Assembly (NCBI GenBank): GCA_943354655.1
Contig: CALRCT010000031.1
Location: forward strand, 1 to 5,664
Direction: 5' to 3'
From: an uncultured Candidatus Saccharimonas sp.
GTDB taxonomy: Bacteria > Patescibacteriota > Saccharimonadia > Saccharimonadales > SZUA-47
Length of the DNA: 5,664 nt
The position numbers and the translations under genes were made by a program. Below, piece after piece: positions 1 through 5,488 of this stretch. Numbering within the stretch: position 1 is the stretch's first letter; every line of letters begins with the position of its first letter. Below the pieces are notes generated by a model. That model was not told the DNA's origin. It saw only the letters and a program-made list of their open reading frames with translations, and made no database searches.

Positions 1-1240
1 CGGTTTCGTCTAATAAGTCGATTGCTTTATCTGGCATATACCTGTCCTGAATATATCGTCCGGCTAGTGTTACTGTGTCTTGAACCACTTCATCGCTAAT
101 AGTTACGCCATGAAAATCTTCATAATGTTTTTTAAGTCCACGCAAAATTGCTAATGTTTCGGTCGGTGTTGTTTCGGGTACTTGAATAGGTTGAAACCTG
201 CGTTCTAAAGCTGCGTCTTTTTCTATGTGCTTAGTGTATTCGTTGGTGGTAGTTGCGCCTATAAGCTGAATTTTGCCACGAGCTAAAGCTGGTTTTAATA
301 TGTTTCCTGCGTCCATAGCTCCTTCGGCAGCACCGGCACCAACCAAAAGATGAATTTCGTCTATAAATATAATAGTCTTTTTATCTTCTTCAAGTTCTTG
401 CATGACTTTTTTAAGTCGTTCTTCAAATTCACCACGATATTTAGTTCCGGCAATCATGCCAGCTAAATCTAGTGTTACTATGCGTTTGTCTAGCATAGCG
501 TCAGGAACATCTTCGTTTGCAATTCGTTGAGCTAAACCTTCGACGATAGCTGTTTTACCAACACCGGGTTCGCCAATTAGTACTGGGTTATTTTTAGTTC
601 GTCTATTAAGAATAGTTATTGTTCGTCTTATTTGATCCTCACGTCCAACAACAGGGTCTAGCTTGCCTGCACGGGCTTGCTGTGTAAGGTCAATTCCATA
701 TTGGTCGACTATGCTTTTTTTAGATTTTCGACGTGTTTTAGTTGTTGTGCTGTTAGTATTTGAATCATCGTCATAACTTTGACGGTTTAACATACGTTCA
801 AGATCTGCAGTTAAAGAATCTACGTTAACGTTCATGCTACGCAGCAAAACTGTAGCGCTAGCGTTTTTTTGGCTAAGAATACTATATAGGATGTGTTCTG
901 TACCGCAATATTCTTGTGCGTACTCTTGGGCAATTTCCCAGCTCATTTTAAGTGTAAGCTTTGCAGCTTCGCTTAATCCTTTTGCACCCATGTTTAAGGT
1001 CATTGTTTTTGGATTAAGATTAATAGCCATTCTAGTTTTATCAACTGTAACACCTGCGGTTTTAAGCATTTTTGCAGCCTGTGAATCGTCTTGGGCCAAT
1101 ACGCCCATCAATAGATGTTCTGTTCCAACATATGCACTGCCAGCCGCCCTAGCAATAGCATCTGCATGTTTTAAACTTGCTAGTGCATTGTCTGTTAGGT
1201 GGTTTAAAAATTCCTGAAAACTTTCGGCGTCGTTGTTCAT
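1..1240 (-). CDS. clpC: ClpC-type AAA+ ATPase, N-terminal 413 residues (gene runs off the left edge)
   Basis: Clp/Hsp100 unfoldase. The family forms an ATP-driven hexamer that threads proteins into ClpP or refolds them in the cytoplasm. The visible part starts [10 protein letters not shown] and has two Clp-N repeats, marked by GTEHLL (39-44) and GTEHIL (113-118). A hydrophilic Ser/Thr/Lys linker (about 157-176) follows, then the first AAA+ module: Walker A GEPGVGKT (223-230), pore loop [10 protein letters not shown] (267-276), Walker B IIFIDE (290-295), sensor GATT (329-332) and arginine finger region LERRF (345-349). The frame is still open in a typical [17 protein letters not shown] stretch at the edge. 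The ATG at 1240 is chosen because it gives the complete first Clp-N repeat and sits just after a CIRCE-controlled promoter; it has no Shine-Dalgarno sequence. ClpC is favoured over ClpB by the N-domain repeats and the heat-shock operator, but the middle domain and the ClpP-binding loop that would settle this are outside the window. Confidence 0.9.
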   Translation of the reverse strand, partial: MNNDAESFQEFLNHLTDNALASLKHADAIARAAGSAYVGTEHLLMGVLAQDDSQAAKMLKTAGVTVDKTRMAINLNPKTMTLNMGAKGLSEAAKLTLKMSWEIAQEYAQEYCGTEHILYSILSQKNASATVLLRSMNVNVDSLTADLERMLNRQSYDDDSNTNSTTTKTRRKSKKSIVDQYGIDLTQQARAGKLDPVVGREDQIRRTITILNRRTKNNPVLIGEPGVGKTAIVEGLAQRIANEDVPDAMLDKRIVTLDLAGMIAGTKYRGEFEERLKKVMQELEEDKKTIIFIDEIHLLVGAGAAEGAMDAGNILKPALARGKIQLIGATTTNEYTKHIEKDAALERRFQPIQVPETTPTETLAILRGLKKHYEDFHGVTISDEVVQDTVTLAGRYIQDRYMPDKAIDLLDET

Positions 1241-1246
1241 AAATAA

Positions 1247-1276
1247 ATAATACTACAGCAAATTAGCACTCGTCAA
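1247..1276 (-). promoter_or_regulatory. Sigma70-type promoter of clpC, predicted leaderless
   Basis: On the minus strand a -35 box TTGACG (1276-1271, 5 of 6 consensus bases) is followed after 18 bases by a -10 box TATTAT (1252-1247, 5 of 6). The usual distance from the -10 box puts the transcription start at about 1240, the A of the clpC ATG. No purine-rich ribosome binding sequence lies between the -10 box and the ATG, which fits a leaderless transcript. The start site is inferred from spacing only. Confidence 0.75.
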
Positions 1277-1291
1277 CATAGAGTGCTAATT
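1261..1291. promoter_or_regulatory. CIRCE operator (HrcA repressor binding site)
   Basis: This is a perfect inverted repeat, TTAGCACTC (1263-1271), 9-base spacer, GAGTGCTAA (1281-1289). It matches the classical CIRCE consensus at every arm position and extends to 11-base arms, AATTAGCACTC and GAGTGCTAATT. CIRCE is bound by the heat-shock repressor HrcA, so clpC should be derepressed on heat or protein-folding stress, and an hrcA gene is expected elsewhere in the genome. The operator covers the clpC -35 box and half of the -35/-10 spacer, a position suited to blocking RNA polymerase. It is only 24 bases beyond the nusA stop codon, so transcripts reading through from nusA would escape promoter-level control. 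Confidence 0.96.
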
Positions 1292-1313
1292 ATGCTTTAA
1301 ATTATCCTAATAA

Positions 1314-2468
1314 TTATTCGCCGTGCTGTTCGATAGCGTCTAATAATGAGTTTTCTAGATCACTCTTACGCTTTAGCTTTGGTTTTTCTGGCAATGTAGT
1401 AACTTGTTCTTCGGCACTTTCGTCTACGACCGTACCCTTATCAGGTTCGATGTCAATTTCGTGTCCTGTAAGTTTGCTAGCAAGACGTACGTTTTGACCG
1501 CCCTTACCAATAGCAATACTAAGTTGGTCGTCTGCAACGTACACTTTTGCTTTACCGTTAGATATAACTACGCTATTAACTTTAGTTGGGCTAAGTGCGT
1601 TACTAATATACGTAACTGGATTTTCGTCCCAAATAACAATATCAATTTTTTCTTGGTCACCAATTTCGCTCATTACAGCGTTAACACGAGTACCGTGGCC
1701 ACCCACAAAAGTTCCTACAGGGTCAACACCTTTAACTGTGCTTGCAACTGCTATTTTAGTACGTACACCAGCTTCTCTGGCAATATTTTTGATCTCTACA
1801 GCGCCAGTCTCCATTTCTGGAACTTCTGCTCTAAATAACCATTCTACAAACGCTCCAGTTCCACGACTTACGATCATCTGTGGGCCTCTAAAACCTTTTT
1901 CGATGTCTTTTAAGTAAACTTTTAGTCTTTGTCCAGGGTAGTATCTTTCGCCTTGAATCTGTTCGCTCATTGGCATAATAGCTTGCGCTTTACCAAGATC
2001 GATTCGAACCAAGCGAGCTTCGATGCGTGATACGATACCGTTAATTACAGTTCCAATTTTTCCTTCATATTCTGCTAACATAATTTCTCGTTCTGCTTCT
2101 CTTAAGCGTTGTAGTACTACTTGTTTTGCTGTTTGAGCAGCAACACGTCCAAAGCTTTCGACTGATTGATAAATTTCAATCATGTCACCTTTAGCAGCAT
2201 CTTTCTTTAATTTTTTAGCGTCGTCTAAGCTAATTTCGAACCTATCATCACCAACTACAATAACAACTTCTTTACTAATATAAGCGTCGATTGCACCTGT
2301 GTTCATATTAATGCTTACGCGAACTTCTTGTTCACGGTCACCGTAATCTCGGCGGTAAGCTGCTGCCAATGCTTGCTCTACAATTTCTTGTACAGATTCT
2401 TCTGGTAAGTTTTTTTCTTCGGCTATAACTTTTATAGCTGCAACAAGGCTTTTTAAGTCAAAATCCAT
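1314..2468 (-). CDS. nusA: Transcription termination/antitermination factor NusA (384 aa)
   Basis: NusA binds RNA polymerase and nascent RNA, strengthening pausing and hairpin-dependent termination and supporting rRNA antitermination. Domains in order are: N-terminal polymerase-binding domain (about 1-125); S1 domain (about 135-200, ending GPQMIVSR); KH1 (about 225-285) with the family signature REAGVRTKIAV (231-241) and DPVGTFVGGHGTRV (249-262); KH2 (about 290-345) with LSIAIGKGGQNVRLASKLTG (316-335). A charged tail (about 347-384) follows. At 384 residues it has the short Bacillus-like layout and lacks the C-terminal acidic repeats of the roughly 495-residue E. coli protein. The ATG at 2468 is supported by a strong AGAGGAG ribosome binding sequence 8 bases upstream and by the canonical N-terminus. 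Two oddities stand out: no rimP precedes it and no infB follows, and the KH1 loop reads GGHG where a basic residue (as in GPKG or GMRG) is common. Confidence 0.97.
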   Translation of the reverse strand: MDFDLKSLVAAIKVIAEEKNLPEESVQEIVEQALAAAYRRDYGDREQEVRVSINMNTGAIDAYISKEVVIVVGDDRFEISLDDAKKLKKDAAKGDMIEIYQSVESFGRVAAQTAKQVVLQRLREAEREIMLAEYEGKIGTVINGIVSRIEARLVRIDLGKAQAIMPMSEQIQGERYYPGQRLKVYLKDIEKGFRGPQMIVSRGTGAFVEWLFRAEVPEMETGAVEIKNIAREAGVRTKIAVASTVKGVDPVGTFVGGHGTRVNAVMSEIGDQEKIDIVIWDENPVTYISNALSPTKVNSVVISNGKAKVYVADDQLSIAIGKGGQNVRLASKLTGHEIDIEPDKGTVVDESAEEQVTTLPEKPKLKRKSDLENSLLDAIEQHGE

Positions 2469-2476
2469 ATATTTTT

Positions 2477-2483
2477 CTCCTCT
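2477..2483 (-). promoter_or_regulatory. Ribosome binding site of nusA
   Basis: AGAGGAG on the minus strand lies 8 bases before the nusA ATG. It is the only strong Shine-Dalgarno sequence for the gene starts visible here and fixes the nusA start. Confidence 0.88.
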
Positions 2484-2489
2484 TTTATT

Positions 2490-2516
2490 AAAAATATCCG
2501 GCCATGGTGGTCGGAT
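2490..2516 (-). terminator. Terminator-like hairpin in the nusA leader (possible attenuator)
   Basis: On the minus strand ATCCGACC (2516-2509) and GGCCGGAT (2503-2496) form an 8-base-pair stem with one internal A-C mismatch around a 5-base ACCAT loop. One A and then five T residues (2494-2490) follow. It lies between the predicted nusA promoter and the nusA ribosome binding site. No upstream gene on this strand would need a terminator, because the neighbouring gene diverges. Read on the plus strand the stem is fully paired with one G-U, but no U run follows and it lies upstream of the predicted plus-strand start. An imperfect stem and a short, offset U run are what a weak, NusA-responsive terminator would look like; that function is inference. 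Confidence 0.45.
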
Positions 2517-2536
2517 TAAGTCCCTTCAAGTATACT
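2508..2536 (+). promoter_or_regulatory. Predicted promoter of the M1 aminopeptidase gene
   Basis: The -10 box TATACT (2531-2536, 5 of 6) is placed 17 bases after a poor -35 box TGGTCG (2508-2513, 3 of 6). Transcription would start near 2543, leaving a leader of about 41 bases. The support is mainly the -10 box and the absence of another good candidate in the 115-base gap; the -35 box is weak and no extended -10 TG is present. Confidence 0.4.
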
Positions 2537-2558
2537 ACATAGTAGTTACAAAACACAA
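2529..2558 (-). promoter_or_regulatory. Predicted nusA promoter
   Basis: On the minus strand a -10 box TATACT (2534-2529, 5 of 6) is preceded by an 18-base spacer and a weak -35 box TTGTGT (2558-2553, 3 of 6). The start would fall near 2522, giving a leader of about 54 bases that contains the hairpin and the ribosome binding site. Its -10 box overlaps that of the divergent promoter because AGTATACT is self-complementary. Confidence 0.5.
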
Positions 2559-2574
2559 GCAAACAGATAAACAC

Positions 2575-2578
2575 GGGG
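2575..2578 (+). promoter_or_regulatory. Weak ribosome binding site of the aminopeptidase gene
   Basis: GGGG lies 5 bases before the GTG start at 2584. It pairs only partly with the usual anti-Shine-Dalgarno sequence. The ATG overlapping the GTG (2582-2584) is followed at once by TGA and cannot be the start, so this site supports the GTG. Confidence 0.5.
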
Positions 2579-2583
2579 TAAAT

Positions 2584-5166
2584 GTGAATAAAGTAAAAAG
2601 ATTATACGAACAATTTCAACCTAGCGCGTATAAGCTATCCTTAGATATTAACGAAGACAGCATGTCATACACTGGTACAGTTTTAATTGAAGGTAAAAAG
2701 GTAGGACGACCTAGCCAACGTATTACTTTTCACCAAAAAGGCCTAAAAGTTAATAATGTAACAATTACTCACAAGGACAAAACAGGTCACGTCGTTAAAG
2801 ACATTGCACGTATTAATGCGCACAATAGTTTTGACGAAGTCAGAATTCATTCTAATCAAACCCTGTACCCTGGTCATTATGCTATAACTTTAGAATTTTC
2901 TGGAACAATTACTACCGCAATGAACGGTATGTACCCATGTTTTTACCAAGAAAACGGAGTAAAAAAGCAATTGATTGCCACTCAATTCGAAAGTCACCAT
3001 GCCAGAGAAGTTTTTCCTTGTATAGACGAACCCGAAGCAAAGGCAGTATTTAACTTAGCAATAACTTCAAGACAAACAACCGTACTAAGTAACACTCCTG
3101 TTGTTACTCAAAAAACAGTTAATGACAAACAAATCACAACTTTTGAACCTACTCCAATTATGAGCACTTACTTATTGGCATTTGTTATTGGTGATATGAA
3201 ATTTAAAGAATCAAAAACCTCTAGAGGCATTGCAGTTAGAACTTACAGTACTCCAGACAATGTTGAATTTACAGATTTTGCACTAGATACGGCCGTTAAA
3301 TGTATAGATTTTTATGAAGATTATTTTGGTATTGAATATCCGCTAACTAAAAGTGATTTAATTGCATTGCCAGATTTTGCTAGCGGAGCAATGGAAAACT
3401 GGGGCTGTATAACCTTCAGAGAACAATGCATGCTTGTAGACCCAAATAACACGAGTATTGCTACAAAACAGTATGTAGCTATGGTTGTAGCACATGAACT
3501 TGCGCACATGTGGTTTGGCAACCTAGTTACAATGAGGTGGTGGCAAGACTTATGGTTAAACGAAGGGTTTGCTAGCTGGATAGAATACCTTGCTATAGAT
3601 AAATTGTTTCCTGATTGGCAAATGTGGACACAGTTTATAGTAGACGAACAGCAACAAGCTATGAAGTTAGATTCGTTAGACAACACACACCCCATAGAAG
3701 TCCCCGTTCACCACCCAGACGAAATTCGCACAATATTTGATGCCATAAGTTACAGCAAAGGTGCAAGTGTAATTCACCAACTGCATAGTTATATAGGTGC
3801 CGACAATTTTAAAAAAGGAATTAACAAATATCTAAGTAAACACGCTTATAAAAACACTGACACGCAAGATCTTTGGGCAGCACTTAGTGACGCAAGCGGC
3901 AAAGATGTGGCCAGTTTTATGCATACTTGGACTTCTAAGCCAGGATATCCAATTTTAAACGTTTCAAAATCTAAAGATACGTTAACAATAAAGCAAGAAC
4001 GATTTTATAGTGATCCAGAAGCTAAATTAAGCAAAACTCATTCATGGCCTATCCCTTTAAATACCGGTTTACCTAAATTACCCGAACTGCTCATTGAATA
4101 TTCTGAAGACATAAAATTAGACACCAAAGATTCAATTTTGTTCAATAAAGGACGAGGCGGTTTTTATAGAACTAATTACGATGACGAGTTGCTTGAACTT
4201 ATTACTCCAAAAATTAAAAACAAATCAATCGACCCCCTAGACCGTCTTGGACTACTGCTAGATATTCTAGAAACAAGTAAGTCCGGAAAAACGAGCACTG
4301 TTAACGCGCTACATTTATTAAGTAGTTATTCTAACGAAACAAATGCAGTCGTTTGGACTGCAATTGCAAGTTTAATAGGTAGCATTATGCTAGTTCACGG
4401 CAACGACGAATTAAGAAAAGTCATAAAACCCTTCATAATTAATCTTGTAAAGTCAGAATATGACCGTCTGGGCTGGGACGAATCTAACAAAGATTCATAT
4501 TTTGACAAACTAGAAAGACCGATAATTTTAGGCCTACTAGCGTCTGCTGATGATGTTGAAATAATAAATAAGTGTCAAGATTTATTTGATCAAGCTTACA
4601 AAGACGTAACAACTGGCATAAAACAAGATGTAAGTATTTCGCCCGACATGAGATCGATAGTGTTTAGTACAGTAGCACGCAGGGGTGATGCCAAAACTTT
4701 TGATAAGTTGTTGCAAATGCATAATATTGCACATTTAAGCGAAGAAAAGCTAAATTATGCGTCAGCTTTAACAGATTTTTGCCAACCCGAATTAATCAAT
4801 AAAGCACTCGAACTAATAAAAACCGATACCGTCAGACACCAGGATGTATCATATTGGTTAGCTTATAGTTTTTCTAATCATCACGCAAGAAATGCATCAT
4901 GGGAATGGCTTAAAGAAAATTGGGAATGGCTTAAAGAAAACCTGGGCAATGATCTTAGCTTTTCACGAACACCTATTTATGCGGCAAGAACAAATAGTTC
5001 TAAAGAGTTTGCAAAGCAATATATTGATTTTTTTGTTCCCAGGTTAAACCCAGGTCTAGAACGTTCATACAAACAAGGATTAGAAATAATATCTTGGCAA
5101 AGTGAATGGAAAAACCGAGACCAAAACGCAATTATTGATTATTTTACAAATCTTCTAAAAAAGTAA
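2584..5166 (+). CDS. pepN: M1-family zinc aminopeptidase (PepN/ERAP-like), 860 aa
   Basis: This enzyme removes N-terminal residues from peptides, probably for cytoplasmic peptide turnover; no signal peptide or membrane segment is seen. The catalytic domain has the exopeptidase motif GAMEN (268-272), which binds the substrate N-terminus, and the zinc motif HELAH (304-308) with the third ligand Glu327 in NEGFASW. Tyr390 in ISYSKGAS sits at the position of the transition-state-stabilising tyrosine. An N-terminal beta domain (about 1-200) precedes it. A beta-sandwich region and a helical ERAP1-C-like domain (about 540-860) follow, with the family marker GRGGFYRTNYD at the junction. All catalytic residues are intact and the length is normal for the family. 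The start is GTG. A tandem 21-base repeat encodes WEWLKENWEWLKEN near the C-terminus. The gene is monocistronic, diverges from nusA, and overlaps yraN tail to tail by 23 bases. Substrate preference cannot be read from the sequence. Confidence 0.96.
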   Translation: MNKVKRLYEQFQPSAYKLSLDINEDSMSYTGTVLIEGKKVGRPSQRITFHQKGLKVNNVTITHKDKTGHVVKDIARINAHNSFDEVRIHSNQTLYPGHYAITLEFSGTITTAMNGMYPCFYQENGVKKQLIATQFESHHAREVFPCIDEPEAKAVFNLAITSRQTTVLSNTPVVTQKTVNDKQITTFEPTPIMSTYLLAFVIGDMKFKESKTSRGIAVRTYSTPDNVEFTDFALDTAVKCIDFYEDYFGIEYPLTKSDLIALPDFASGAMENWGCITFREQCMLVDPNNTSIATKQYVAMVVAHELAHMWFGNLVTMRWWQDLWLNEGFASWIEYLAIDKLFPDWQMWTQFIVDEQQQAMKLDSLDNTHPIEVPVHHPDEIRTIFDAISYSKGASVIHQLHSYIGADNFKKGINKYLSKHAYKNTDTQDLWAALSDASGKDVASFMHTWTSKPGYPILNVSKSKDTLTIKQERFYSDPEAKLSKTHSWPIPLNTGLPKLPELLIEYSEDIKLDTKDSILFNKGRGGFYRTNYDDELLELITPKIKNKSIDPLDRLGLLLDILETSKSGKTSTVNALHLLSSYSNETNAVVWTAIASLIGSIMLVHGNDELRKVIKPFIINLVKSEYDRLGWDESNKDSYFDKLERPIILGLLASADDVEIINKCQDLFDQAYKDVTTGIKQDVSISPDMRSIVFSTVARRGDAKTFDKLLQMHNIAHLSEEKLNYASALTDFCQPELINKALELIKTDTVRHQDVSYWLAYSFSNHHARNASWEWLKENWEWLKENLGNDLSFSRTPIYAARTNSSKEFAKQYIDFFVPRLNPGLERSYKQGLEIISWQSEWKNRDQNAIIDYFTNLLKK
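4900..4941 (+). repeat. Tandem 21-base direct repeat inside the aminopeptidase gene
   Basis: Two adjacent 21-base units (4900-4920 and 4921-4941) differ only at the last base, t versus c, which is silent (Asn). Each encodes WEWLKEN in the helical C-terminal domain. Related M1 enzymes, as I recall them, have a degenerate version of this doubled Trp-x-Trp helix pattern. The protein repeat may therefore be old while the near-identity of the DNA suggests recent duplication or homogenisation. Confidence 0.9.
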
Positions 5167-5482
5167 TCTGGGATCCCTGGTTATCTACAGATATAGCTGA
5201 CAGATTACATTCACCATAATAGCTATTTTTATGAATCCAAAATTCTGCAGCAAAACGCATTTGCTGTAGTTTTTTAGGAGTTATGTAGCTAAAACCATCA
5301 CCAAACACGTCTGATTTGCGATATTTTACTTCTACAAAATAAACAATATTATTTTTTTTAGCGATTAAATCTATTTCGCACCATCTAGTTTTCCAGTTTT
5401 GATCAATAACTTTAAAACCATTATTAGTTAAAAAAACAGAGGCGATATTTTCGCCTCTGTTCCCTATGTCTGTAGTAGACAC
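5144..5482 (-). CDS. yraN: YraN/UPF0102 family protein with endonuclease-like fold, 112 aa
   Basis: This small protein belongs to a widespread family with a restriction-endonuclease-like core, commonly found beside rplS or rnhB; its biological role is not settled. Visible motifs are GNRGENIA (7-14, the family's G-x-x-G-E-x-x-A), EIDLIA (36-41) and FVEVKYRKS (49-57). Asp38 with Glu51-Val-Lys53 forms the D...ExK nuclease-type active site, so catalytic capacity looks intact. The GTG at 5482 is chosen because it keeps the conserved GxxGExxA motif and lies 6 bases after the rplS stop. There is no clear ribosome binding site, which suggests translational coupling to rplS. The gene overlaps the end of the convergent aminopeptidase gene. 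It contains an intrinsic terminator on its own strand (codons 8-18) and another on the opposite strand, so its mRNA is probably produced only by read-through. Confidence 0.93.
   Translation of the reverse strand: MSTTDIGNRGENIASVFLTNNGFKVIDQNWKTRWCEIDLIAKKNNIVYFVEVKYRKSDVFGDGFSYITPKKLQQMRFAAEFWIHKNSYYGECNLSAISVDNQGSQITFLEDL
5245..5275 (+). terminator. Intrinsic terminator of the aminopeptidase gene, inside yraN (antisense)
   Basis: CTGCAGCAAA (5245-5254) pairs with TTTGCTGTAG (5260-5269) to give a 10-base-pair stem with one G-U wobble and a 5-base ACGCA loop. Six T residues (5270-5275) follow immediately. It begins 79 bases after the aminopeptidase stop. On the minus strand the stem gains an A-C mismatch and is followed by AATTTTGG rather than a proper U run, so the signal is oriented for plus-strand transcription. 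The same bases encode YraN residues in the KKLQQMRFAAE region (70-80). Confidence 0.85.
5430..5461 (-). terminator. Intrinsic terminator downstream of rplS, built from yraN codons 8-18
   Basis: On the minus strand AACAGAGGCGA (5461-5451) and TCGCCTCTGTT (5445-5435) form a perfect 11-base-pair stem around a 5-base AAATA loop. A run of seven T residues (5436-5430) follows directly, its first two overlapping the stem. The stem starts 27 bases after the rplS stop, an ordinary distance for a gene-end terminator. On the plus strand it is followed by CCC, so it is orientation-specific. The hairpin codes for YraN residues 8-16, including conserved Gly10, Glu11 and Ala14, and cannot be outside that gene. 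A ribosome entering yraN would cover the hairpin, so termination may depend on translation. Confidence 0.88.
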
Positions 5483-5488
5483 TGGTTA

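Noticed and set aside
836..871. Plus-strand GCTAC / GTAGC stem upstream of a T7 run inside clpC
   Set aside because: Seven bases separate the stem from the T run, so the geometry is wrong, and no plus-strand gene precedes it.
834..1217. Open plus-strand frame of 127 codons opposite clpC
   Set aside because: It is fully antisense to the well-supported Clp-N domain, with no recognisable domain, ribosome binding site or promoter; a shadow frame.
1300..1315. AATTAT / ATAATT inverted repeat at the nusA stop codon
   Set aside because: The 6-base-pair stem is made only of A-T pairs and no U run follows; too weak for a nusA terminator. I see no convincing terminator between nusA and clpC.
1404..1838. 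Open plus-strand frame of 144 codons opposite nusA
   Set aside because: Antisense to the KH domains of NusA, with composition rich in Asn, Phe, Thr and Ser typical of a reversed coding frame; no family resemblance.
2488..2505. Five-codon upstream frame (MAGYF) in the nusA leader, starting in the hairpin loop
   Set aside because: No ribosome binding sequence lies at a usable distance (nearest GGGA about 16 bases away) and the ATG is within the hairpin; probably chance.
3321..3695. Open minus-strand frame of 124 codons inside the aminopeptidase gene
   Set aside because: It lies opposite the catalytic motifs GAMEN and HEXXH, is Cys/Ser-rich and has no features of its own.
5170..5177. GGGATCCC palindrome just after the aminopeptidase stop as a terminator
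   Set aside because: It has no loop and no following U run; the stem at 5245-5275 is far better.
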